Part shown: piece by piece, positions 46,782 through 55,456 of the stretch | Layout of the letters: each line of letters starts with the position of its first letter | Position numbering within the stretch: the first letter of the stretch is position 1 | The notes under the pieces: model-generated | What the model saw: only the letters and a program-made list of their open reading frames with translations | Databases searched by the model: none | What the model was told of the DNA's origin: nothing | Source: Reichenbachiella sp. | Lineage (GTDB): Bacteria > Bacteroidota > Bacteroidia > Cytophagales > Cyclobacteriaceae | Reading direction: 5' to 3' | Assembly (NCBI RefSeq): GCF_033344935.1 | Contig: NZ_JAWPMM010000001.1 | Location: 4,367,501 to 4,431,500 of the forward strand | Length of the DNA: 64,000 bases | Translations under genes and position numbers: made by a program

Positions 46782-46897
46782 TGCCTTCCCATAGCAATAA
46801 TGAAGATCAGAATTATCACGAACATAAATACATAATAAAGTAAATCTGTTCTGAAGTAGTTCTTGTATTTCAAATAAAATTCTCTCCACTTTTTCAT
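46778..46897 (-). CDS. 39-residue single-helix membrane protein
   Basis: The frame begins MKKWREFYLKYKNYFRTD, continues into a hydrophobic helix (LLYYVFMFVIILIFIIAM) and ends GRH. A basic amphipathic head plus one membrane helix is a typical small-protein layout. I recall similar short proteins in other Bacteroidota but know no function. It lies in the gap between the SDR and pruA genes, overlapping the SDR stop by 4 bp. Confidence 0.65.
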   Translation of the reverse strand: MKKWREFYLKYKNYFRTDLLYYVFMFVIILIFIIAMGRH

Positions 46898-47028
46898 TCT
46901 GTACTATTTTGACTCTGAGTGCTAATATCCTAAGTTAACGGCTAAAATAATATCTATTTATCCAATCCCCATTATATGGGTCTTTCTTACCTTTGTGCAA
47001 ATTCATTGAATACTAAAGAATAAACAAT

Positions 47029-48660
47029 ATGCCCAAAGGAATATACGCCGTACCTGTTCCAGAAAACGAGCCGGTACTATCATACGCCCCAGGAAGCCCA
47101 GAAAAAGCTGCATTGAAAGCTGAACTCAAGGCTATGCGAAACAAGGAAATCGACATACCGATGTACATCGGTAGCGAACTTGTTACTACTGACAAAAAAA
47201 TGAGAATGGCACCTCCGCATGATCACAAGCATACGCTTGGTCATTTCAACTATGGAGACGCTTCTCATGTAGAGCAAGCGATAAACGCTGCCATGGGAGC
47301 CAAACAAGCCTGGGCTGAAATGTCATGGGAACACAGAGCAAGCATCTTTCTAAAAGCTGCCGAATTAGTGGCGGGACCTTACAGAGCAAAGATCAATGCC
47401 TCTACCATGTTGGCTCAGTCTAAGAGCCCCTTTCAGGCTGAAATCGATGCCGCTTGTGAATATATTGACTTTTTGAAGTTCAATGTGGATTTCATGACTC
47501 AAATCTATTCAGAGCAACCTGAATCAGCTCCTGGTATGTGGAATCGCTTAGAGCACCGACCTTTGGAAGGTTTCATTTTTGCATTGACTCCATTCAACTT
47601 TACTTCTATTGCGGGCAACTTGTGTGCTGCTCCCGCCATGATGGGAAACACCGTGGTATGGAAGCCGGCTGAAAGCCAGGTTTATTCTGCTCAAATTTTG
47701 ATGGAGGTATTTAGGGAAGCAGGAGTTCCTGACGGCGTTATCAATTTGATTTACGTGGATGGACCTACGGCTGGAAACGTCATCTTTAACCACAAAGATT
47801 TTGGCGGATTACACTTTACGGGTAGTACAGGTGTTTTCCAACACTTATGGAAAACGATCGGTGAGAACATCAACAAGTACAAATCTTACCCAAGAATAGT
47901 TGGAGAAACTGGCGGTAAGGATTTCATTATTGCACATAAGTCGGCTGATGCCAAAGCACTTGCCACTGGTATTATTCGAGGCGCTTTCGAATTTCAAGGA
48001 CAAAAATGTAGCGCAGCTTCAAGGGCTTACATTCCTGACAACCTATGGGATGAAGTAAAAGGATATTTACTGGAAGATCAAAAGTCTATCAAGATGGGAT
48101 CACCAGAAGACTTTACCAATTTCTTCAATGCAGTAATTGATGAAAAATCTTTTGATAAGATTTCAAAATATATAGATGCTGCTAAAGATAGCAACATGGC
48201 GGAAGTGATTGCCGGAGGTGAATATGATAAATCCGAAGGATACTTCATTCAACCAACTATCATTGTAACTAAGGATCCAATGTTCACCACGATGTGTGAA
48301 GAAATTTTTGGACCGGTGATTACCATATATGTTTATCAGGCAGAAAGGTTTGAGGAAGCGCTCGAGCTTGTAGATAGTACTTCTCCTTATGCTTTGACAG
48401 GAGCGGTATTCTCACAAGATAGATATGCTATTGAATTGGCCACTAAGAAATTAGTGAATGCTGCGGGCAACTTCTATATCAATGACAAGCCGACAGGAGC
48501 TGTAGTTGGACAGCAGCCATTTGGTGGATCAAGAGCATCAGGAACTAACGATAAGGCTGGATCTATGATCAACTTATTGAGATGGGTATCTCCAAGGACA
48601 ATTAAGGAAACGTTCAATCCTCCGAAGGATTACAGATATCCATTTATGGAAGAGGAGTAG
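47029..48660 (+). CDS. pruA: Delta-1-pyrroline-5-carboxylate dehydrogenase
   Basis: The 543-residue aldehyde dehydrogenase is of the L-glutamate gamma-semialdehyde type: FALTPFNFTSIAGNL, TGSTGVF, VGETGGKDF with the general-base Glu, and catalytic Cys327 in FQGQKCSAASRAY. It oxidises glutamate semialdehyde/P5C to glutamate with NAD+. It is the exit of proline and arginine/ornithine catabolism and so may serve the arginine genes at 37-41 kb. A TACCTTTG -7-like box lies at 46988-46995, without a good -33. No proline dehydrogenase is in the window. Confidence 0.95.
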   Translation: MPKGIYAVPVPENEPVLSYAPGSPEKAALKAELKAMRNKEIDIPMYIGSELVTTDKKMRMAPPHDHKHTLGHFNYGDASHVEQAINAAMGAKQAWAEMSWEHRASIFLKAAELVAGPYRAKINASTMLAQSKSPFQAEIDAACEYIDFLKFNVDFMTQIYSEQPESAPGMWNRLEHRPLEGFIFALTPFNFTSIAGNLCAAPAMMGNTVVWKPAESQVYSAQILMEVFREAGVPDGVINLIYVDGPTAGNVIFNHKDFGGLHFTGSTGVFQHLWKTIGENINKYKSYPRIVGETGGKDFIIAHKSADAKALATGIIRGAFEFQGQKCSAASRAYIPDNLWDEVKGYLLEDQKSIKMGSPEDFTNFFNAVIDEKSFDKISKYIDAAKDSNMAEVIAGGEYDKSEGYFIQPTIIVTKDPMFTTMCEEIFGPVITIYVYQAERFEEALELVDSTSPYALTGAVFSQDRYAIELATKKLVNAAGNFYINDKPTGAVVGQQPFGGSRASGTNDKAGSMINLLRWVSPRTIKETFNPPKDYRYPFMEEE

Positions 48661-48683
48661 GATTTGAAAAGATGAAATGAATT

Positions 48684-48711
48684 AAAAACCGCACAATAGT
48701 GCGGTTTTTTT
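48684..48711. terminator. Bidirectional terminator pruA/rdgB
   Basis: AAAAACCGCAC (48684-48694), loop AATA, GTGCGGTTTTT (48699-48709) and a further T-run. The T-run supplies part of the TAA stop of rdgB on the minus strand (48712-48710). Confidence 0.88.
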
Positions 48712-49285
48712 ATGCCTTGTTTTCTAGAAACTGCACCAGCTTAGCTACAGCGCGGCCACGATGAGAAATAGCATTTTTTTCTTCTGAAGACATTTCGGCG
48801 AAAGTCCGGTTGTAACCTTCTGGAATAAAAATTGGGTCATATCCGAACCCCTTTTCTCCTTTCAGTTCCGAGACAATGGCTCCATTTACTATCCCTTCAA
48901 ATTGATAAGTCTCTCCTTCCAGATTTAATGTAATCATCGTGCGAAACCTTGCCGACTTATTTGAATGAGTTTCTAGTTTCTTGAGCAGTAGATTGATGTT
49001 TGCCAAATTGTCTCTTTCATTACCTGCATAGCGAGCAGAGTAAACTCCTGGCTCTCCATTGAGTGCTTCAACCTCGAGCCCTGTATCATCAGCAAAGCAT
49101 GAAATACTATAGTTAGCTGTGACAAAATCAGCTTTAATCTTAGAGTTCTCAGAAAGTGTAGTTCCTGTTTCCGGTATTTCTTCGGTACAGCCTATTTCAT
49201 TGAGCCCAACGATATCATAATCACTTATGATTTCATTGATCTCTCTAAGCTTATTCTCATTATGCGTGGCAAAACAAATTTTCAA
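48710..49285 (-). CDS. rdgB: XTP/dITP diphosphatase (RdgB/HAM1)
   Basis: The 191-residue protein starts with TTG; an in-frame TAG lies just upstream and the canonical KICFATHNENKLREI follows. Other motifs are ETGTTLSENSKIKAD, CFADDTGLEVEALNGEPGVYSARYA, KGFGYDPIFIPEG and the C-terminal SHRGRAV. It removes non-canonical purine nucleotides such as XTP and dITP. It is the last gene after three FKBP genes. Confidence 0.95.
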   Translation of the reverse strand: MKICFATHNENKLREINEIISDYDIVGLNEIGCTEEIPETGTTLSENSKIKADFVTANYSISCFADDTGLEVEALNGEPGVYSARYAGNERDNLANINLLLKKLETHSNKSARFRTMITLNLEGETYQFEGIVNGAIVSELKGEKGFGYDPIFIPEGYNRTFAEMSSEEKNAISHRGRAVAKLVQFLENKA

Positions 49286-49295
49286 GAAACTCTAT

Positions 49296-50042
49296 TTAAG
49301 GGCGGATATTGACCAACTCAAATTCAAAAATCAATGGAGTGTTTGGCGGAATACCTTGATTGCCTTCAGCGTCTATACTACTGCCCACGGTTCCATACCC
49401 TACAGCCGACGGAATCATGATCAACCCTTTTGAGTTAAGTTCCATCTCCAGCATAAGATTCCTCAAACCACTTCTAAATCCTGTGATAAAACTGAAACTT
49501 ATACCCGTTCCGTCCTCTTGATGATTGAAAGCCATAGGTACATATAGCCTATTCAAGGTAAAAACAGGATCACTAATCGCTCCATCCGAAGTATTGAGTG
49601 AGTCCAGGAGTTCTTCATAAGTTTTGTCTGATTTAGCCAGCAGGTCATCAAAAGATATACCATTTGCGACATAGTTGAGACTATCTGATTTCTTAGCCAC
49701 TGCTGGATTAGTGGTATCAAATATTTGATTAGTTGTAAACTTTCCCACGTAGTGTACCGATACGATTTCGTTGAATTCAGGAACTCTAACACTTGTAGAT
49801 GGATCCCAAACTACTCTTCGTACACCGTTATCCTGAATAACTACGTCATCAGCATTTATACCATTTTCTGCATCAGCAATGTAGGCATCAAATATTTCGC
49901 CTTCTGTTTCAGCTTGAGCCAATGAATCCAATCTCGCTTGTTCTTCTTCCTCTTCACCTTCAGCAGCATGATCCACACATCCACTAAAGTATACTAAGCC
50001 GCACAAAATTGTGACAAGCAAAATATGCTCCCTAAACTTCAT
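49296..50042 (-). CDS. FKBP-type peptidyl-prolyl isomerase lipoprotein
   Basis: The product has 248 residues from the ATG at 50042; a second ATG two codons earlier and a TTG at 50060 are alternatives. The lipoprotein signal is ILLVTILCGLVYFSGC. The FKBP domain is in two parts: VSVHYVGKFTTNQIFDTT and, after an insert, KGLIMIPSAVGYG with NTPLIFEFELVNI. The insert of about 60 residues between strands is unusual for a minimal FKBP. It is third in a tandem set of three envelope FKBPs and 10 nt after the second. Confidence 0.85.
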   Translation of the reverse strand: MKFREHILLVTILCGLVYFSGCVDHAAEGEEEEEQARLDSLAQAETEGEIFDAYIADAENGINADDVVIQDNGVRRVVWDPSTSVRVPEFNEIVSVHYVGKFTTNQIFDTTNPAVAKKSDSLNYVANGISFDDLLAKSDKTYEELLDSLNTSDGAISDPVFTLNRLYVPMAFNHQEDGTGISFSFITGFRSGLRNLMLEMELNSKGLIMIPSAVGYGTVGSSIDAEGNQGIPPNTPLIFEFELVNIRP

Positions 50043-50052
50043 TCCCATTTCA

Positions 50053-50520
50053 CTAGTCAATTGCTAATAAATTAATATCAAATTTTAAATCCTCTTTGGG
50101 TGTAATAGGCCCAGATCCAGATTCCCCATATGCCAATTCCCAAGGAATATATAAAGTACCTGAACCTCCCTTCCTAAAATATTGAAGTCCCTCATTCCAA
50201 CCTGCGATTATTCTATTATCCCCGATCCGAAAAACAAAAGCTTCATTTCGATCATAAGAAGAATCAAATTTGCTGTCATCCAAGTGATATCCTGAATAAT
50301 GAACAGTAACTGTTTCTCCAAACTTCGCAAGATCTCCAGTTCCTTCTTTATTAATAATATAGATCAAACCAGAACTCGTAATTTGATAGTCTGATTCTGT
50401 AATATTATTTCGCTCAAAATACTGTTCGATAGTGGGATATGAAGATATGCTTGGGCTTTCATCGCATGATAAAAAACCCAAGCTCATCAAGCCCAGTAAA
50501 ATAAATACTCTGGATTTCAT
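50053..50520 (-). CDS. FKBP-type peptidyl-prolyl isomerase lipoprotein
   Basis: The 155-residue protein has a lipoprotein signal (VFILLGLMSLGFLSC), a short linker and one FKBP domain: VTVHYSGYHLDDSKFDSSYDR, IIAGWNEGLQYFRKGGSGTL, YIPWELAYGE. It folds exported proteins at Xaa-Pro bonds. It is 6 nt after the larger FKBP gene. Being small and a lipoprotein close to nrnA, it or its neighbour could be the GldI-type gliding protein; I cannot tell which. Confidence 0.88.
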   Translation of the reverse strand: MKSRVFILLGLMSLGFLSCDESPSISSYPTIEQYFERNNITESDYQITSSGLIYIINKEGTGDLAKFGETVTVHYSGYHLDDSKFDSSYDRNEAFVFRIGDNRIIAGWNEGLQYFRKGGSGTLYIPWELAYGESGSGPITPKEDLKFDINLLAID

Positions 50521-50526
50521 TAAATT

Positions 50527-51444
50527 TTATTGTATGTCTACCAATTCAACATCAAACTTTAAGATAGAGTTCGCAGGAATACTTCCTGTTGCTCTTTCCC
50601 CATAAGCTAATGTACTTGGAATGTAAAGCGTTGCCTTAGCTCCTTTGTTAAGAAGAGCAATGCCTTCATCCCATCCCATGATCACTCGTCCTTGTCCTAA
50701 AACAAATCCGAAAGGCTGCCCCCTATCATAAGATGAATCAAATTTAGTTCCATCAAGCAATGTGCCATTGTAGTGCACAGAAACTTGTTTGCCAGCTATT
50801 GCATTGTCTCCTTCACCTTCTTGAGTGATTACATATCTCAAGCCTGATTCCGTCGTTTGTGCAGTAATATTGTTTTCAGCTAGAAAAGCATCAATAGTCT
50901 CTCCATCTTTTTTGATAATTTCAGCAGATTCTTCCAATTTTTTAGCTTGTGCAGCTGCCATCTCTTCTTTTCTTTTGGCCTGAGCTTTTTCATACTCCTC
51001 TTTTTGGAATGCCTGAAACTCTTCAGTTGTCATCATAGAAACAACTTTGGCATAAAAAGTCATGTTGCCAGCCGTATCCAAACTATCAGGAATGGCAGTT
51101 TTGAAAGTGTTTTCAAATAGGTCCTTTGTAGTGACTTCAAAAGTGGCACTATCTCCTACATTCAGGATTTCAAGCGCCTCGTACATAGTACCGCTTGTTG
51201 ACCAAACTTCTTTGATATATTGAAGTGGAACGGGTGCTCCTGCCTTTTCAGAACTCCATTGCTCGTTTCCATTTCCGTTTAAGTATTTCATATTCAGCCT
51301 TAGAATGGTGCTGTCTACAAGTGCAGTTCCTTCACCTTTTTCAATGACCTTTACTTTAATACCTGACTTGGTTGTTCTTTCTTCGCTACATGCAATAGAT
51401 AGAATTGATATGGCCAATACGGCCAAAAGCGCGTTATACTTCAT
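50527..51444 (-). CDS. FKBP-type peptidyl-prolyl isomerase lipoprotein (two FKBP-like domains)
   Basis: The 305-residue protein has a lipoprotein signal (LLAVLAISILSIAC). The N-terminal FKBP-like region (residues ~30-140) is degenerate; a Lys/Glu-rich helix (EEYEKAQAKRKEEMAAAQAK) links it to a complete C-terminal FKBP domain: VSVHYNGTLLDGTKFDSSYD, VIMGWDEGIALLNKGAKATL, YIPSTLAYGERATG. This layout is like Mip/FkpA. It overlaps the end of nrnA by 11 bp. The nrnA-linked position matches gldI in flavobacteria, so a role in gliding or secretion is possible. Confidence 0.88.
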   Translation of the reverse strand: MKYNALLAVLAISILSIACSEERTTKSGIKVKVIEKGEGTALVDSTILRLNMKYLNGNGNEQWSSEKAGAPVPLQYIKEVWSTSGTMYEALEILNVGDSATFEVTTKDLFENTFKTAIPDSLDTAGNMTFYAKVVSMMTTEEFQAFQKEEYEKAQAKRKEEMAAAQAKKLEESAEIIKKDGETIDAFLAENNITAQTTESGLRYVITQEGEGDNAIAGKQVSVHYNGTLLDGTKFDSSYDRGQPFGFVLGQGRVIMGWDEGIALLNKGAKATLYIPSTLAYGERATGSIPANSILKFDVELVDIQ

Positions 51445-52447
51445 AATTTAATTCCTTAGTCTGTTTTAATACAAGTTCTCTAAATAGTTTGATGGTATCT
51501 TCCAAGCTTTCCTTGGTAGCGCCACCCGCAGCATTCTTATGTCCGCCGCCATTAAAATATTTTCTACATAATTCATTCACCGGAATATCTCCAAATGACC
51601 TGAATGATATCTTTACTACATCAGGGTCTTCAATAAATATCGCTGATACGTTTATTCCCTCTATAGCCAAACCATAATTAACTAATCCTTCTGTATCTCC
51701 GGTTTGGTATTTGAATCTCTTTTTATCCTCCTGGGTCAAATAAAAGTAAGCCACATTCGTCCCTTCAATTATTTCTAGTCTTTCATTCAATGCGAAACCA
51801 AGCAATCTCATTCTGTCCAATGAGTTGCTGTCATAGATTTTATGACTGACTTTGGATACATCTGCACCTAATTCCATCAAATTAGCTACTATATTATGTA
51901 CATGTGGCGTAGTTGACGGATGCTTGAAATTACCAGTATCAGTCATCAGACCAGCATACAGTGCCTCAGCCATACCTTTGGTCAATTTTTCTGTATCACC
52001 CAGCATTTCGATCAAGTCATAGACCAACTCAGCTGTAGCTGCCGCCTCGGTACTCCAAAGGACGTACTTGGCAAAAGTCTCAGGATTAAGGTGATGATCA
52101 ATTAAAACCTTTTCCGCATCAGAATCAGCAACCATCTGGCCTAACTCGCCAATTCTGTTTAGACTTGAAAAATCCAAACAAAAAATCAAATCAGCATTTT
52201 CAACTAGATATTGAGCCTTTTCTTCATTCCCTTCAAATATCAACACATCGTCATTCCCTTCCATCCAATCAAGGAATTTCGGATAGTCCGTTGGAGTAAT
52301 GACACAGACCTGATGGCCTTGCTTCAGTAAATATCCCGCAAGTCCCAAAGAAGATCCTAATGCATCCGCGTCAGGTTTGATATGGGTGGTGATTACTATT
52401 CGCTTAGGAAGCTCTAGTAACTCTTTAAATGCTGCTAAGTTTTGCAT
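51434..52447 (-). CDS. DHH-family phosphoesterase (NrnA-like)
   Basis: The product has 337 residues from the ATG at 52447 (MQNLAAFKELLELPKR); the frame extends upstream but that part overlaps the ndk promoter region. Motifs are THIKPDADALGSSLGLAGYL, CLDFSSLNRIGEL, the DHH in LIDHHLNPE and DHHA1 GGGHKNAAGGA. The family degrades oligoribonucleotides and pAp. It is divergent from ndk and heads the FKBP-rdgB operon. Confidence 0.9.
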   Translation of the reverse strand: MQNLAAFKELLELPKRIVITTHIKPDADALGSSLGLAGYLLKQGHQVCVITPTDYPKFLDWMEGNDDVLIFEGNEEKAQYLVENADLIFCLDFSSLNRIGELGQMVADSDAEKVLIDHHLNPETFAKYVLWSTEAAATAELVYDLIEMLGDTEKLTKGMAEALYAGLMTDTGNFKHPSTTPHVHNIVANLMELGADVSKVSHKIYDSNSLDRMRLLGFALNERLEIIEGTNVAYFYLTQEDKKRFKYQTGDTEGLVNYGLAIEGINVSAIFIEDPDVVKISFRSFGDIPVNELCRKYFNGGGHKNAAGGATKESLEDTIKLFRELVLKQTKELNYEV

Positions 52448-52539
52448 CGATGATGTAAAAAGAAGATGCAAAAGTGGTGAAATTAATCCGAAATGCAAAA
52501 GACCGGTGATACTACAAATTACGATAAGTCAGGAATTCT

Positions 52540-52569
52540 TTTGATCATCAAAAATTAGCCCTAATTTTG
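52540..52569 (+). promoter_or_regulatory. ndk promoter
   Basis: TTTG (52540-52543), 18-bp spacer, TAATTTTG (52562-52569): a full match to the Bacteroidota consensus, about 35 bp before the ndk ATG. Confidence 0.7.
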
Positions 52570-52603
52570 CGGGATTTTTAGAACAAATAAGACTTAAGTT
52601 TAA

Positions 52604-53023
52604 ATGGCTAATAACAAAACATTCACCATGATCAAGCCTGACGCATTCAGTGCAGGCAATGCAGGTGCGATCACCAAAATGATAGAGGAAGCAGGTTTTT
52701 CGATCAAAGCAATGAAGTTGACAAAACTTACTGCTGAAACCGCTGGAAAATTTTACGCAGTGCACAGTGAAAGACCATTCTACAATGATCTTTGTGCCTA
52801 TATGTCTTCTGGAGCTATCATCGCGATGATTCTTGAAAAAGACAATGCAGTAGAAGATTTCAGAAAATTGATCGGTGCTACCAATCCAGCAGAAGCGGCA
52901 GAAGGCACTATTAGAAAAATATTTGCTAAATCAATTGAAGCGAATGCCGTGCATGGGTCTGACTCAGACGAAAATGCAGCGATTGAAGGTTCTTTCTTTT
53001 TCTCTGAACTAGAGAAAATTTAA
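52604..53023 (+). CDS. ndk: Nucleoside diphosphate kinase
   Basis: The 139-residue protein has the NDK fold with [14 protein letters not shown] at the start and the phosphate-accepting His117 in [12 protein letters not shown]. It passes phosphate between NTPs and NDPs. It is monocistronic: a promoter precedes it and a terminator follows. Confidence 0.97.
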   Translation: MANNKTFTMIKPDAFSAGNAGAITKMIEEAGFSIKAMKLTKLTAETAGKFYAVHSERPFYNDLCAYMSSGAIIAMILEKDNAVEDFRKLIGATNPAEAAEGTIRKIFAKSIEANAVHGSDSDENAAIEGSFFFSELEKI

Positions 53024-53049
53024 TTACCTCTCAAATAGGAGAATATATT

Positions 53050-53085
53050 ATCCCGTTCAGGTGAAAATCTGGGCGGGATTTTTTT
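53050..53085 (+). terminator. Terminator of ndk
   Basis: ATCCCGTTCAG (53050-53060) pairs with CTGGGCGGGAT (53069-53079), with two G-T pairs, followed by T6. The run ends in the TTA that is the stop of the convergent flippase-like gene. Confidence 0.85.
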
Positions 53086-54130
53086 ATTTCTTGAAAAACT
53101 TGCTTCGAACCCATCGAGGTAGAAATATGGCACCGAGCAAAAGGTAAGGGTAATAAGACATCAATCGCCAGAATATACTCGACACGAAAGTGTAGCTATC
53201 CAAATATTCATTAAAGAATTGATTAAAAAAGAACTCTGCCGTACCCGAACTGCCTGGAGTAGGAGAAATCAACATCACAATCCACATGATGATCTGCCGG
53301 CTAAAAATAACCATGTGCTCAGGAATTGTAATCTCGGTATATGCAGAAACTAAACTGTTGAGCATTAAATATCTTGCACACCAAATAAAAATAGTAGCCA
53401 ATGATATTTTAATCCAGTACTGAGCCATTTTTCCCTTGATCTCACTGGAGGCTATAATAATCTCATCGCCGTATTGGTTGGCTTTCACCTTCCATCTTTT
53501 CAACCATTTCATGGAAGTCATCTTCAGCAGAAACCACTTAAATGCTCTGGGCTTTGCAAAGAGGCCGTATGACATCACCAATGTATAAACCGCTATCAGC
53601 CCATAGCTCAAAAAGAAGAAAAATTGTAAACTGCTACCAATTTGCAAATCGAATGTTTCTACTGAAGGAAATATGACTCCTTTTGTAAGTAGCATAACAA
53701 TGGGGGCGGCAACCACAAAGAACAGGTTGTCCAATATTGCCGTTAACATCACATAAGCCAAGGACTTTCCGAAATTAATGCCTTCGTAGGTAAGAATAAA
53801 AACAGCTACAGCTGTCCCTCCTACCACAGATGGCGTAACTGCTGATGCAAACTCCCAGAGTATGATCACCACAATACTACTTTTCCAAGTCAGTTCCTGG
53901 TTTGTCAAGGTTCTAATTCTGTAAGCATATCCTGCATCTCTTGCTAATAGCACCAAAAAAGCCACAAAAACAGATGACCACTTGGCATCAAAAATCAACT
54001 TTAGATTATCCGAAGTAATGTTGTCGTCGAAATAAAATAAAAGAAATACAATGCCCAGTCCCAGTAGGATTGGCACCCAGATATTGTTAGGATTAAGGAC
54101 TTTGAAGGCGTTCTTCTTACTGATCTCCAT
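53084..54130 (-). CDS. Flippase-like/LPG-synthase-TM membrane protein (UPF0104)
   Basis: The product has 348 residues from the ATG at 54130, which overlaps the scpA stop by one base (TGATG); a longer frame exists but would start inside scpA. About eight to nine membrane helices are visible, with ITSDNLKLIFDAKWSSVFVAF and SPTPGSSGTAEFFF, the PGxxGxxE motif typical of the family. Members flip lipids or lipid-linked sugars. The substrate is unknown. Confidence 0.85.
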   Translation of the reverse strand: MEISKKNAFKVLNPNNIWVPILLGLGIVFLLFYFDDNITSDNLKLIFDAKWSSVFVAFLVLLARDAGYAYRIRTLTNQELTWKSSIVVIILWEFASAVTPSVVGGTAVAVFILTYEGINFGKSLAYVMLTAILDNLFFVVAAPIVMLLTKGVIFPSVETFDLQIGSSLQFFFFLSYGLIAVYTLVMSYGLFAKPRAFKWFLLKMTSMKWLKRWKVKANQYGDEIIIASSEIKGKMAQYWIKISLATIFIWCARYLMLNSLVSAYTEITIPEHMVIFSRQIIMWIVMLISPTPGSSGTAEFFFNQFFNEYLDSYTFVSSIFWRLMSYYPYLLLGAIFLPRWVRSKFFKK

Positions 54131-54879
54131 CAATCGGCCGCTACGGTCTCCGTTTTTTCTATCCAAAAATTATTGAACCCTTCACCTATAGTGATTTGAA
54201 TTTGTTGCATTTGAAGCAACTCTAAGATGGCTAAGAAGTTAAAAATTACCACGATTTTTTCAGGCTTTTCGGCCATTACTTCGGTAAACGCCATGCGAGG
54301 AGTTTTATCCAACGAGAAAAGTATATGTTCCTTTTGGCCAGAAATGGTATATGGATATTGCACCACTTTGTGCTCTACCTTATTCTGTTCTGTCTCGTAG
54401 CGGTGAAGTACTTTTTTGTAGACTTTTAAAATCTTGAATAGATCCAGATTTTGCAACTCCGCCTCCACATTTGACACCTCAGAAAGTGCGCGAATTTCCT
54501 TAGCTAAATTTCCACGCTTTTCTCTATCTAATCGATCAGACTCTAGTTGCACTAGCTCAGCAATCACCGATTTGTATCGCTTGTATTCCAGTAAGTGCCT
54601 AACCAATTCTTCTCTAGGATCAATTTCATTGCCCTCTTCATCCAAAACAGGTCTGGGCAAAAGCATTTTCGACTTGATCCGCATGAGCGTAGATGCCACC
54701 AAAATAAACTCACTGGCCACTTCTACATTCATCTTTTCCAGATGCTTGATGTAGTCTAAAAAATCGTTGGTGATTTTTGAAATTGGAATATCGTAGATAT
54801 CAAGCTCATCTCTTTGAATAAAAAAGAGTAGTAGGTCGAAAGGACCTTCGAATAACGGTAGCTTGACTTCAAATTTCAA
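54130..54879 (-). CDS. scpA: Segregation and condensation protein A
   Basis: The 249-residue kleisin starts with TTG, directly before the canonical KFEVKLPLFEGPFDLLLFFI; no ATG is in frame nearby. Further motifs are IPISKITNDFLDYIKHLEKM, ASEFILVASTLMRIKSKMLL and the C-terminal winged helix (VIFNFLAILELLQMQQIQIT). It bridges SMC heads with ScpB, which is not encoded here. Confidence 0.95.
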   Translation of the reverse strand: MKFEVKLPLFEGPFDLLLFFIQRDELDIYDIPISKITNDFLDYIKHLEKMNVEVASEFILVASTLMRIKSKMLLPRPVLDEEGNEIDPREELVRHLLEYKRYKSVIAELVQLESDRLDREKRGNLAKEIRALSEVSNVEAELQNLDLFKILKVYKKVLHRYETEQNKVEHKVVQYPYTISGQKEHILFSLDKTPRMAFTEVMAEKPEKIVVIFNFLAILELLQMQQIQITIGEGFNNFWIEKTETVAAD

Positions 54880-54940
54880 CAGTAATACATTTTGTCAGTT
54901 TCAAAGGTATCACGATTACTTGATTTGAAAAAGTAAGTCT

Positions 54941-55456
54941 CTATTTTGATTTTGGCTTTTTGTAAATAGGTACCGCACTACACGCCTCGCCATACATCAG
55001 ACTGGACACAATAGGACTCAATAAACGAGTGATTTCGACATAGGCATATTCTGGCACCGGAAACCGACCACAACCTTTAATAATCACTTTTTGGTCTTTA
55101 TATTTTTTTAAATCAATCTTTGAAAGGGCTTGCTGAAAAAGGTGGTTTTCTAAATGTGACAAATCACCAAACACAAGATTCTTAGCATTGGGCTCTAAGG
55201 CTGAAGACAATAGCATATAGGCCCAAGTTGGCACAATAGCATCTACACTACAGTGTACGGCTACATTTTTGTTTTTGTAATCCTCCCAATTGTGCTCCTT
55301 TACAAATGCCCTAAAATCCTTTTCTCGGAGCACCAGTTCATTAAACAATTGATCCTTAATGTCAATCTGTACGCGAGGAGACTGATCATAATACTGCTCC
55401 AAATCGAAATTGATCAATGCACTTTGTGCTACCCTATTTACTATTTCGCCTTCCAT
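54941..55456 (-). CDS. DUF2480 family protein
   Basis: The 171-residue protein matches DUF2480, found in Bacteroidota: EGEIVNRVAQSALINFDLEQ at the start, IVPTWAYMLLSSALEP, and KGCGRFPVPEYAYVEITRLL near the end. Its start overlaps the tsaB stop by one base, so it is coupled to tsaB. Function unknown. Confidence 0.9.
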   Translation of the reverse strand: MEGEIVNRVAQSALINFDLEQYYDQSPRVQIDIKDQLFNELVLREKDFRAFVKEHNWEDYKNKNVAVHCSVDAIVPTWAYMLLSSALEPNAKNLVFGDLSHLENHLFQQALSKIDLKKYKDQKVIIKGCGRFPVPEYAYVEITRLLSPIVSSLMYGEACSAVPIYKKPKSK

